A DNA stretch of 64,000 nucleotides, taken from NCBI GenBank assembly GCA_028023455.1, contig JAQFVV010000022.1:7397100-7461099 (forward strand). The letters run 5' to 3'. This DNA is from Epiperipatus broadwayi. Its lineage: Eukaryota > Onychophora > Udeonychophora > Euonychophora > Peripatidae. A program made the translations under genes and the position numbers. Below are positions 10,558 through 21,899 of the stretch, piece after piece (the first letter of the stretch is position 1; the number at the start of each line of letters is the position of its first letter). Under the pieces are notes generated by a model. It worked only from the letters and a program-made list of their open reading frames with translations. It was not told the origin of the DNA and did not search any database.

Positions 10558-12000
10558 AAGAATGTTTTCAATATTTGGCCTAGCGGTAAAAAGGTATTCG
10601 GAATTTGGAAAATTTTCCTAATTAATAAATAAGTACAGGATTAAATTGTAATTAAGCTGATTAAAATTGTTATCAGCAAAAATATATATTTTAATTAAAA
10701 TTAATCTGAATGCTTTTGTCAAAAGTTGTATAAATACCTCATCAAATGTAAAAACAGCATTATTGTTCTTCAGAAAAATTTCTTCAAGCTGTTCGGGCGA
10801 GAGAAACTCTTCCAAGATTGTCAACAAAAGTCTTAAGAAGTCATCAATCATTTGGCTATTGGAAGCCAAATATAATGCCAACCTGTGAGTTGTCTTCCCT
10901 TTTCCCCATCTCTGGGAAGCATGAGTTTGGAATCCCGATGGAGTTGGTAAATTACTGCACATCTAAAGTCTGCTAATCCGTATACCTGTGCCAATGTTCG
11001 TGCCTTTATAAATAAATTCAGCCTGCTGACCTGCCATGCCATCATATCCAGAAATAAGAAGCCACTTAGTCAATTATGCCACCTTCATCTGGATGCTATT
11101 ACAAAAAACCAGTCTATCCCTATAATAACCAATTATTTATTAATATCTGAGAAAAGGGCCATTCAGGACCATGTGAATTGTACCTTGATAGCTAAATGGT
11201 ATTATATCTACATACTACTTTTTATACCTTGCCATGTTTATCTTAAACTCCTTCATGAAGGTAATAATCGCAGAAACATTGAACTCTAGGATGAGATTCT
11301 GCAATTTTATACTGGTAAAAAACCATTTCATATGTATTTGATGTTTTTCTTTTACTTGTATTATTTCTTTATTTTATTTTATTACTTTTCTTTAATATTT
11401 TACTTTAATATTATAAATTAATCTATATTGTTAAGAATGATCGAATAGATTGTGAGATGTGGTCATTCTTAAAGTTTACATATATGCTACATTTATTATT
11501 CAAGAATCAGGTGACAGCTATTTTGTAAACAGATTTTCATTTCTTAAATATCATCTTTCTATCCCAACTTAACCATAAAAAAACAAAGCTAATTAAGTAA
11601 ATACAGAGATGTTTTAATCACTCATCCCTAATCTGGCTCGAAGACTTTTGCTTTTCTAAAATACAGTCTGTTATGCATATCAATTGATACTTTATTTGTA
11701 CAATTATAAACCCAGGTTTTTTCTTTTTTTATATAAACAAATATAAATATCAGTTGAGTTAATTTTAAAAAACAATGTTAAAATAAAGGTTCATTTATAT
11801 TTTTTTCGAAGGGATAAAAATATATGTCATTTGGTTTATGTTAACCGAGATAAGTTAAGATCAGCTTTCATAAATATTACATTTTAATTATAGGGTGGAC
11901 CCACAATTAAGAAGGAATTTATGTATCTTTTAAAATTTTTATTTATCTTGGATGATCCGTTTAGGCCTTAATTTAAGCAAATAAAGTAACACATTGGAAC
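10558..12000 (+). repeat. Left outer arm of a large inverted duplication
   Basis: This arm aligns with the reverse complement of about 17195-18652. Examples are TATTTGGCCTAGCGG against TATTTGGCATGGCAG at the outer tip, AAAATTGTTATCAGCAAAA shared exactly, and ATTCAAGAATCAGGTGAC against ATTCAAGAATCATGTGAC-like sequence. Identity by eye is roughly 75-85 percent with small indels. A 115-codon open frame here (minus, 10618-10962) is not conserved in the other arm, so I do not treat it as coding. Confidence 0.8.
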
Positions 12001-14957
12001 GGTAACCCTCCAATCTCTTACCGCTTTACCATCCTACTCGTCTGTGCTAGGTTCAAACCTTACTTAAATGTTTAAATCTCATATAAAAACAAGCTTTAAA
12101 ATCTACTATCATGGCTGCTTATACAGCATCATATATTTACATATGAACAAATGCTATAATTAGACAGGATTAATAAATTATAGCTTATCATTATCACGTA
12201 ATAGTTAATAAAAAATGTTTTATTATAGAATTAATGTTAGAAGTTAATTTATTAATTTTTTATTATTGTTATAAATTCATATGTGAAAAGATAATCCGAC
12301 CCATATTATAATGTATTTAGGGGTGGCATGATTAAAATATGTTAAAAGGTTGTCTTATTTTTTTAGTAATTAAAAGCAAAAAGTTTTAGTTTAGTAATTA
12401 AAACCTATTTTTGTTGTAAACAAGTATTTACATTAACTGCCGCACTTGCAGTAAGTAAAAATAAAAATCATTTTAAAATCTTGCTAATTGATAATTGAAA
12501 TTGTTTTCAATAAAACGGTCTTACAGTAAAACCGTTGGACCAGCACTATTTGATAGCCTAAGGAAAAGTTATAACGCCTAGGAAATCTAAACAATAGATT
12601 TAAAATCAAAATTGTATAATCTTGTAACATTAAAGTAATTTTAGAGTTAATGGGTTTTGAGGCAAAGTAAATTCCTAAAGTGTAATTGCTTGGGAGGTAA
12701 AACATATAAATAGGCTATATTTTTAAGCTTAAAGATACAGACTCCATTTTTATAAAGCAGTTGCCACCAGAATCCATGCCAGTTTATTTTTAAAATGTCT
12801 GGCTAGAAAAAGGCAATCTTTGCTGTTTTCTCCATGAGGAAAAAAGCAGGGCTTTGCTGCCATCCAATGCCGTAACAACCAGAACACTGCCAGAAGATCC
12901 ATAGTCTAACCTAATAAGAAAATGATGCCACAAGCTGTCCAAGAAAGCTCAACAAAATCTGCAACTCAAGCATCTAAGTTCCAACTGAATGACCGGTAAA
13001 TTGATTCAAAACTGCAGAGCTCTGTGTAATTTTTATTTAAATTCTAAAACTATAAATACAAGCTAGCTAAAAATATCTAAATATAATTAATTAATTGTAA
13101 CTAAAGTGTAACTAAATGTCAAAATCCTTTCCTAATGTTAAAAATAATATTTCAAATTTTATTTACATCAGTTCACTTCTAAAGTACTATAAATGACCTG
13201 CCTATTTTGTGATTTCTTTTCTATGAAGAAACAAATTTAATATTCTCCTAATTTAAATATTTTAGTTTTTAAATATTTATTATATTATATTATATGCCAA
13301 TGTCTTGAAGCAGCGAGCACTTAATTTTAATACATTTTAAAGGAGATAATATTTTAAATATCTTCACATAATTATTTTCACAACATTATCTTTTCCATGT
13401 GCTGTTTCGAAATCCTATATTGCAATAATAACGAATCGCCCTGTGCTCGTTATTATTAATTGTTATTGATTTAATTTTGTAATGTGGCTTGCATTTAATC
13501 ATATAATTTCCAATCTTAAATTTATTATGTAATAAGAATTAAACTATGACATTTATAAGTATATTTGCTAGCTAATATATTTTCCTAAATCCATTTGAAT
13601 ATACTTCCCCTCCTTAGATAATAATTCAATAATAAATAGTGTATATATTGAACAGGAGAAAGTAAAGATTATATCATTATTCCTGTTAGTAGCATATATA
13701 TATTACAAAGCTACGTAAGACTTGGCTCCTGTCAATGAAATAATTAAGCTATAGTCCTCATACGTATGATATTAAACATGTAATACTCTTATTGATTGGC
13801 AGATGAGATTCATTATTTAAATGTATTTTGCGCTTTGCTGCATATTTATCTTATTAAGATGGAGCCATAGTTAGGCCAGCAGGGTAATGCATTAGCGAAC
13901 GCTGAGTTTAAGGCCAGGCTAGCATGTAAGTCATCCTGCCATTTGAACTAAAATCTTCCATTTCTCAAGCAGCATGATATTCGGTCCCAGGGTACCGGCG
14001 TTTGTCGCAAAAACTCTTGATTCACTAATCCATCCACAGAGCGCCTTTTATTATTATTTGCTTGTGCCATATCACGTTGGCAAATCTGGAGCAGCCAACT
14101 CGTCGACCTCCTCATAATCTAATATTCAGCATTAATCTGAAAATATTTCTTGAAACCCATGTTCAATCTAGGTTATTTGAGCTGGTTTATATGCTAATCC
14201 TTTAGATATATGTTTATAATAATAAAATGCATAATTAATTGTTGATCAAGGTCTAGTATAATTACTTATAAATAACAGCCACAATTCTAAAGATAGGAAT
14301 TGACATAATCTTATAGACGTAACGTAGTGATTATTTATATATGTATCTTAGTAATTGATCCCTCATATGAGAGGAAGCTAACCTTCAGATCATGTAATTC
14401 TTTAGTAATTAATTGTATAAATATATCTGTGATTGATTTGTAAGAAGAGAGCACTTAACCCTCTTCTATTCATTCTAATGCCTGCGTGCATTTAATACGC
14501 TAAAGATATATCTGTCATTCTTTATTTTATTATTATAAATAAATGTACAGTTAAATTAATATATTTCATTCTCTGTCTCGTTATTAATCCAATTCAATTC
14601 AACCCTAATTATTCGTAAAATATGTATTTGGAAACCTATGCATTAACGATAATATCTCAATCAATTAGTTATATAATAGATTTAGTTAATAAGAGCATTT
14701 TAACCCTGAGTTTCATGTTTCTCCCTGACCTATGCCAGTAGCGAAAGAAAGGTTATGTGAATGTACTTCCAAGCATGTAATCCATAGGGTAGTAAGTCTT
14801 GGAGCATGGGTGAATGAGTTGGAGTGTGATCAGACTTGAGATCTCACCATCTCGTACTGGTCAGCTTTGGTCTCTTTGCTTGGATTCTGTTATAGGAATG
14901 TACCAACTTGACCGTTACAATATGACTGCTTATTCAAACTTATAACGTGGATACTCA
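12000..14957 (+). other. Segment of about 2.96 kb present only in the left arm of the inverted duplication
   Basis: Positions 11998 and 14958 are contiguous in the reverse-complement arm (at 17190-17195). This block was therefore inserted in the left arm or deleted from the right. No TSD or transposon ends are visible at its edges. It is non-coding and unlike the surrounding low-complexity DNA. It is rich in TAATTA-type sites, and 13850-14130 is a more GC-balanced island with no repeat similarity elsewhere in the window. A tRNA-like B box (GGTTCAAACC) occurs near 12050. Confidence 0.6.
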
Positions 14958-16094
14958 TGCTTGTTTGTGTTCTTCTTTGCATTTCCAGGCTTTCATAATA
15001 AATAATTATTTATTGATCATTCTTTCTATATTTAAATTGCATAACTAAATTATGTATATATTGAATTTATTCATATTTTTATTCCTAAAGCAGATATTCA
15101 TTGCTGCTTTGTGAAAATAATCCGCCAGATATTCTTTGATATAATCATCACTAAGGTGAACATCTCTCATATTTTCAGATTCAGAAAATCTTTATTGTTA
15201 TTTGTATCATTATCAATGCAGACACTCATTCCAGCATGATAATAGTAATTTCATTACATTGTAGAAGCAGATACTCATCTATCTTCATATGACTTCCTGA
15301 TCCAATGAAATCCTTGGGTATGGCATCACCAAGCATATCCCATGTTTGTTTCATTATCAAACCCAACTCTTCTATTTTTCATAACCTAGCAACGTGCTCC
15401 ATACCTTTTAATGTATTTTAAAGCCTGATCTTGAAAGCATGTACCAGTTGTAATTCTAAGCCCATTGCGGTCATCTATTAAAGATTGTGATTTTAATTTA
15501 GTTAAATAAATGTTTCTACTTTAACCCTGCTTGATTATTCATTAATTAAGAAGTTAAACCAGTGTGGAATGTCCACCCTGGAGATTAATAAGACATATAA
15601 AACCTATAATCCCTCCATTTTGATGTAATTAGCAATAATTAAGATGTTTGGTCGCTAATTACGTTTTTAACCTGTAAGAAAGTTAATATAATATGAAATT
15701 TAAAAAATCTAGATGTATAAACTTATAATTAGTTTTAGTTTTTTATTTTATTTATTGTTATTAATAAATTTATATACACGTAACCTCTCACATTTATGTC
15801 GTTTACCACAATTAGTTTTTGTATAGTTTTAATGGTCTCTTGTATCTCTCTGACCTCAGTGGGATATAAGAAAAATGGCATATATGTTAACATCAGATGC
15901 GGTAGTCATGTGGAAATTGTCCTGGGGGCATAGGTAATGAGGTTCAACTCTGTATGGTTTGTGCTAATGTTTATATCAATGTTACACACAGACATGTGAG
16001 TTAGTGATCACTGCTTGGTTCATAAGATTAATTTTTACCGAGTAAACATATCTGACTGTTACATATATATATATTATAATATGGCTCCACATTG
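14958..16094 (+). repeat. Left inner arm of the large inverted duplication
   Basis: It pairs with 16095-17190. For example GTCCACCCTGGAG at 15571 matches its complement at 16606-16618, which places the symmetry centre near 16094. The inner 600 bp is the best preserved part. GGAAATTGTCCTGGG and GTTAGTGATCA are shared. Confidence 0.85.
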
Positions 16095-18652
16095 GGTATC
16101 CTATTAGAAAATAAATATTTACATGTAATGGGCAGATATGTATAGTCAGTAAAAATTAATTAGGAATCAAGCAATGATCACTAACTCTCATTTCTGTTTG
16201 TAACATTGATATAAATATTACGACAAACTTTACAAAGTTGAGCATCATTACCTATGGTCCCAGGACAATTTCCATGTAACTATCACATCCAATGTTAGCA
16301 TATATGCCCTTTTCTTATATTCCATTGAGATCAAGAAGGTAGAAAAGACTCTTAAAACTATACAAAATCCAACTGAGGTAAACAAGACACAAATGCAAGA
16401 GGTTACATGCATATAAATTTATTAGTAACAATAAATAAAATAAAAAAATAGAACCAAAATGAATTAAAAGTTTATATGTCTAGATTTAAATTTCATATTA
16501 TATTGACTTTCTTACAGATTAAAAACTTAATTAGCGACCAAACAACTTAATTATTGCTAATTATATCAAAATGAAGGGACTATAGGTTTTATATGTCTTA
16601 ATAATCTCCAGGGTGGACATTTTATAATGGTTTACTTTCTTAATTAATAAATAATCAAACAGAGTTAAGATAGAAGCATTTACTTAACTAAATTAAAATC
16701 ACAATCATTAATAGATGACCACAATGGACTTAAAATTATGACTGACAACACATTTGCAAGATCAGGCTTTAAAATGCATTAAAAGATATGAAGCTCGATG
16801 TTAGGTTATGAAAAACAGAAGAGTAAGTCCAAAATGAAACAAGAGATGGGGTATGCTCGCCTTGGTGACAGCATACCCAAGAATTTCATCAGATCAGGGG
16901 ATCATATGAAACAGGAATGAGTGTCTGCATTGATAATAATACGAATAACAATGAAGATTCTCTGAGTATGAAAATATGAGCGCTACGTCTGCCTTACCAA
17001 TAATCATATCCAAAGAATACTCAATGAATCATTTTTCCGAAGCAGGAACAAATGTTGGCTTTAGGAGCTAAAATATAAATGAACTGAATATATATATAAT
17101 CCAGCAACACAATTTAAATATAGAAGGAACAATCAATAACTAAATATTCATTATGAAAGGCTGGAAATATGAAGAAAAACAAAAACAAGCGGCCATATAT
17201 TACTTTACTTAGCTTAAATTAAGGGTTAATGGTTTATCATATATAAATACCTAAAAAAAACAATAAAGAATAATAGTCACTGTTTAAATGAAGGCCCCAT
17301 ACCTAAAAAAACAATAAAGATTAATAGTCCCTGTTTAATTGAAGGTCCAATCTAGAGATTGCATTCACACACATATTAAGAAATACATTATCTATTAGCT
17401 CGAAGTTTGAGATTGATATATATCATTATAAATAAACATTTGTGAGGTTAATGTATTACTACAATAAATGACATATATATTTGTCCCTTCAAAAAAAAAT
17501 TAAATTTAATCTCATTTTTAACATTGTTTTTTTTTTTTTAAATTTATTCAACTGATTTTTATAATTGTTAAAAACCAACAACCTGGTTTTATAATTGCAA
17601 ATGTAAGTTTCAATTGAAATGCATGACTGATTATTTAAAAAAAAACCAAAATCATTTGGCCAGATGAAGGATGGGGGCTTTAAATGTCACTGTGCTTTTA
17701 CTTAATCAGCTTTCTTTTAAGAGGAGAGGGGGGGGGGTGATTCTCAGAATTTTAAAAAATGAAAATATCTCTACAAAAATAGCCCTCCATCACATGATTC
17801 TTGAGTAATAAATCAAATCTAGCATGCATCTAGTAATATATTCAATCATTTTTAACAAATACAGGTTAGTTTAATATATATATAATATTAATGTGAAACA
17901 TATTAAAGAAAAATAACACAAAAGTAAATAAATAATCCAAGCATAAGGGAAACATCAAATGTAAATGAACCGTTTTACCGGTAGAATTGCAGATCATGTC
18001 TGGAATCCAAATGTGCTTTACCATCACGAAGAATTTAAAAAAACACAAACACAGCAAGGTATGAAAAGAAGTGTGTAGATATAAAGACGCAGAGTTTTCA
18101 TGATACAATTTACATGATCCTGGATCCTTTCCTCAGATATTAAATCAGTTATAGAGACAGGCTAGTTCTTCGGAAGCATATGACTGAAGATGACATATCT
18201 CATTAGACAGCTTATTTCTTGTAAGCACCGCAAGATTAGCAGGTTGAATTCACTTATGGCAGCAGAAACATCGGTATAGGTACATGGGTCAGTAGACTTC
18301 AGATCGACTCTGTCGGGATTCTAACTAATGTTTCCCAAAGATGGCAAAGGGGAAGTGGACACAAGCTTTGTATTCACTGATTAGCATACAAGGCTTCAAG
18401 CAGCCAAATAATTAATAATCTTCTTAAAACTTTTGTTGATAATCTTTAAGAATTTTTCATAAAAGAACCCGGTTGTTTACATTTCTTGAGATATTTATAC
18501 AATTTTCAACAAAAGCTTTCAGATTAACTTTAATTAAAAAATATATTTTTGCTGATAACAATTTTGAGCAGCTTGTTTATTAATTAGTAAATTTTCCAAG
18601 CATAAATCAACTCCTTTTTACTGCCATGCCAAATATCGAAAACATTTATTTA
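16095..18652 (-). repeat. Right arm of the large inverted duplication
   Basis: This is the reverse complement of 14958-16094 (inner) and 10558-12000 (outer), collinear except for the missing 2.96-kb block. There is almost no spacer at the centre (about 16070-16115), so the transcript could fold into a very long imperfect hairpin. Its outer end lies about 70 bp from the exon 4 donor of nicastrin. No coding exon was found in it. Confidence 0.83.
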
Positions 18653-18719
18653 AAAAGATACATAAAACAAAATTATTTATTATTTACTTGAAATGCATAC
18701 ATATTTAGATATACTTAAC

Positions 18720-18853
18720 CGTAATCCATTTTTGGACAGCTAGATTCAGGAGAAAAACCATTTGAAGGTATAGGTGTCCAAGTTCTGTTTCTGCTGTTAA
18801 TGACTAATACCCCACTTACTCGACCCACACTTTTGAATTGTAATAGCAAAGAA
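18720..18853 (-). CDS. NCSTN: Nicastrin, coding exon 4
   Basis: This exon encodes about 45 residues of the nicastrin N-terminal ectodomain, including GRVSGVLVINSRNRTW, NGFSPESSCP and MDYG. It aligns with the known family segment that has SRIAGLAV, then SGFSP and C-P-N. A T-rich tract ends in TTTAG before 18853. The exon completes the AG carried from exon 3 (phase 2) and ends phase 1 at G18720 before GTTAAG. That donor is slightly weak, but the next in-frame codon is a stop, so the exon cannot extend. NRT is a potential N-glycosylation site. Nicastrin is the single-pass glycoprotein of gamma-secretase that gates substrate entry. The later ectodomain and the membrane anchor lie outside the window. 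Confidence 0.92.
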
Positions 18854-19250
18854 CTAAACAAACAACAAAAAAAAAAAAGAAACACAAATGCTTTGTTAAT
18901 AAAAATGAATGATTTTTTTTTTGTCTCCTTAAGCTATATGACCGATCTGCAATATAGGATAACATATAAATATATAAATTAAATATTATCTAATGCTGTA
19001 TTACTAATAATAAATAAAATAGAAAAGCATATAACATTAAAATACTAGTAAAACAATAAAATTTATATGAAATTTCTCTGCATGACCATTGTTTCACCTA
19101 TTACAAATAGACCTCCAATGAAAATAAAAATTAGAAAACATATATGTAAGACTAACTATTTTCATAATTCAATTTGAATATCCCCTATCTTTAATATCAA
19201 AGAATGTTTATATAAGATTGATGGCATTAGAATAAAGAAAATTAATCGTC

Positions 19251-19495
19251 AGAGTTTCTTAATTCTTTTTTTGAATTCTTTTTTTTTTCATAAAAGATAA
19301 TTTCTGCATTGTCAAGAGTATATTATGATTTATATTAAGTTTATGAATATAAAAAGCAGGATTAAAAATAATTATTATAACTCAACTTTGTACATTCATG
19401 AACTTAATACAAATCATACTATATTATTTGACAATGCAGAGCTTATTTTTTATGAAAAAATATCAATTCAAAAGGAGAGTTAAAGAAACTCTGAT
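19251..19495. repeat. Imperfect hairpin repeat (arms about 105 bp)
   Basis: Left arm about 19251-19355 starts CAGAGTTTCTTAA, and the right arm about 19390-19495 ends TTAAAGAAACTCTG. Both contain TCTGCATTGTCAA and a tract matching TATGATTTRTATTAAG. The loop is about 35 bp. This is likely a foldback or MITE-type repeat. No clear TSD was found. Confidence 0.65.
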
Positions 19496-19639
19496 GAATA
19501 ATATTCATCAATCTGATGAAAACTTTTGAAATAAATTATGGAATAATTGTGTTATGTTTTACATTTATTTTCACTTGAGAAAGAGTACATCACAGGTAAA
19601 ACCACGATCATGTAGAGAATTTTAGCATAAGTTTGACAA

Positions 19640-19792
19640 ATATATGTTTTAAAAATATGAGACGGATATATAAATAAGAAAGTTGGTTAGTGTAATGTGG
19701 AAAAGAGAGGCTATAAGTCAGAGAAAATGGATTAAATTTGGAGCGATCACCCTGTGGTAGGGCTATAACAATTGAAAATGATGATGATGACA
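19640..19792 (+). pseudogene. 3' end fragment of an RTE-type LINE with GAT tail
   Basis: The plus strand reads WKREAISQRKWIKFGA in a short open stretch, like the extreme C-terminus of the RTE-type LINE at 8255-10303. It is followed by GATGATGATGA at 19780-19790. Only about 150 bp remain. It is a separate, older insertion on the opposite strand. Confidence 0.55.
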
Positions 19793-19795
19793 TTT

Positions 19796-21660
19796 ATATA
19801 CAAAACCATATGAACACAGATTTGATTACACCTCACTTGTGCTCATTTCCTTAAAGAAATGATTCTTAAAAAGATTATAATAAATATTGTTGCCTTATAC
19901 TCATTTACATAATCAAATCTTCCCTGTTTGATTACGATACCAATCTTTTTTTTAATAATACTTCAAATGCAGCTCTCAAACATTTGTCGCTAAATAGAGA
20001 GGACATTACTAACAATAATCAGATAATAGTTTCTTAAACAATAATTTTATATCTAAAAGCAAAGTTGTTATTAGACAAGATTTTTAGGAGGGCAGTAGTA
20101 GAATTGAAGAATATACAGAACTAAAAATATGCTCAATTTCTATATGCCCAAATTTCTATTGTCTTTAAATACTTTTAAAAAATAGGTATTCTATTATACT
20201 GGTTCCCAAGCTTTTAAAAAATAAAAAATTAGAAGAAAAAATGCAAAATCACAGAATTTTAATCCAAGATGGAAAAATGTAATTAAAGCTGAATGTGGAA
20301 CATCAAAGACGTGAGAAAATATTATAATGAAACGGGTAGCTAGATAAATTTTGCTTCTAGTTGTCAGTTTAAAATCCTTGTTAAAACAGCTGCTTTACTA
20401 AAACGGGGAAAATCACCACCAATATATATTATTCAAAAAATAACAAAATGTAATTAAAAGGCTCATAATTTAGGAAAATAGTGCACTCTCTTGTCATTCT
20501 CATAAGCTAAGGTTAGAATTCAGTACTGTTTACAGGAAGTTGGTAAATAGCCAACTCAATTAGTCACGTAATATTGATTGGGGACTACTTATTTACACAG
20601 CTACCCTATAGAAGTATCAAAAGTTTAGGTTAGTCAAATGAAGGTTAATGCAAAGACAATTATAATGTAATCATTATAATTTGGGGTGGGTGAATGCAGT
20701 GACAAGTGCTGAGCTCATGGTTCATTCTTACATTATGTTATTGCAAATTTACTGCAAGTCAGATTATTATCCCTATTTTGAAATGAATTATCTTACATTC
20801 CCTCTTCATTCTAAACCCTTCTCAAAAAGATTATAAATTAAAATTTAGTTGTAATTTCTCACAGAACTTAAATGATGTTAGTAAACAATAATAGTAGAAT
20901 ATGCTCATAGAATTTTTTTTAAAAAATATCATCCTAATCTGCAAAATTAATTCTAAATTTTGAATAAATTTTTTTTTTTTTCAATATCAGGTAAACTCTG
21001 TAATTTAAAGTTCTTTTAGCGCAATAGTCAGTGTCAGAATCTGGAATATCAGGTCCTAAGATATGATCCCATTGTTGGCATTTCTGGTGTTTAAACATCT
21101 CATAAACTCTTGAGCAATAAAGCCATTCAAATATTTTTTCTTCTTCTATAATAAAATGGTAAGCTTAGCATTAAAAGATTCTATGATTGCCTCTAAACTG
21201 AATAATATAATTAAATAATAATAATAAAAAAAACAGTCTTTGGATCAACTGAAGATAGCTAACAGGCTCAATGTCACATGACATTCAACTACCCAAATGA
21301 TTTTTTATTATTTAAAAATAACAGACTAAGGTTAAGTTTATTATTCATTAGAGATGTCAGATTAAAATATTAAAACTAGTAAGTAATTATCCTACAATGG
21401 ACATTCAGCGCATTTGTTAGCAGTAATTTCTTCCTCTTCACTGATGAAACCCAAAAGTCTGAAACAAACCTAGTGGTTTGTTTGGCATTACCATTCAGTA
21501 TTCATTTATTATTTCAGATGGCCCTAGAATAAAAAAAATTACTATGGTGCAGGATGTTAGTGTTTGGAATCGCATGTTAAAATCCATACAAATGTTAAAT
21601 CTAGGAAATCTAAATTGAACAAATGATTGGATATAATTTCAAACTTTTTACTTTCTAATT
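19796..21660. other. Nicastrin intron 3, no gene seen
   Basis: AT-rich intronic sequence. At 21380-21490 a non-low-complexity stretch (ACAAATGCGCTGAATG on the minus strand) looks like a dispersed repeat but does not match anything else in the window. No nicastrin exon is missing here, because exons 3 and 4 join in phase. Confidence 0.45.
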
Positions 21661-21663
21661 TAG

Positions 21664-21840
21664 GCTGTAAGAATTTGTCATTTAAAAAATTTACTGAATT
21701 CTAATGATCAGAATATTAGATCTACTGAATTTGAGCGAAAAGCAAAAGTTGATTTAGAAGATGATCATGATATGCTACGGGGAGGAAAAGAACATGTAAA
21801 AATTAAATGTAGAAAGAATATATTATTGGATGATGCAATG
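21664..21840 (+). other. Candidate unassigned coding exon (plus strand, inside nicastrin intron 3)
   Basis: A frame of 59 codons is open between a good acceptor (TTTCTAATTTAG ending 21663) and a donor-like GTAAAC at 21841. The reading stays open for six more codons after the donor. The peptide is hydrophilic and charged. It contains STEFERKAKVDLEDDHDML, GGKEHVKIKCRKN and ILLDDAM, composition unlike translated AT-rich noise. I do not recognise the family. It could be an exon of a nested gene, a processed-gene fragment, or the ORF1 part of the LINE that follows. No partner exon was found. Confidence 0.35.
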
Positions 21841-21899
21841 GTAAACAGATATGAATGTTAGTTAGAAAGAATACAAAAAAGAATGTAAGAGTATATCTG

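Noticed and set aside
10618-10962. 115-codon open frame on the minus strand (PEQLEEIFLKNNNAVFTFDE) that looks protein-like
   Set aside because: It lies in the left arm of the inverted duplication, and the homologous right arm does not keep the frame. There is also no splice context or family match.
12020-12060. Possible tRNA gene (CGCTTTACCATCCTACTCG then GGTTCAAACC)
   Set aside because: No acceptor or anticodon stem could be closed. At best a SINE head.
17866-18108. Minus-strand frame considered as nicastrin exon 5 (CNSTGKTVHLHLMFPLCL)
   Set aside because: The similarity to the W-N-S-x-G-N-G--F-P-I-F block is superficial, it lacks the expected preceding Y-S and cysteine residues, and it belongs to the inverted repeat.
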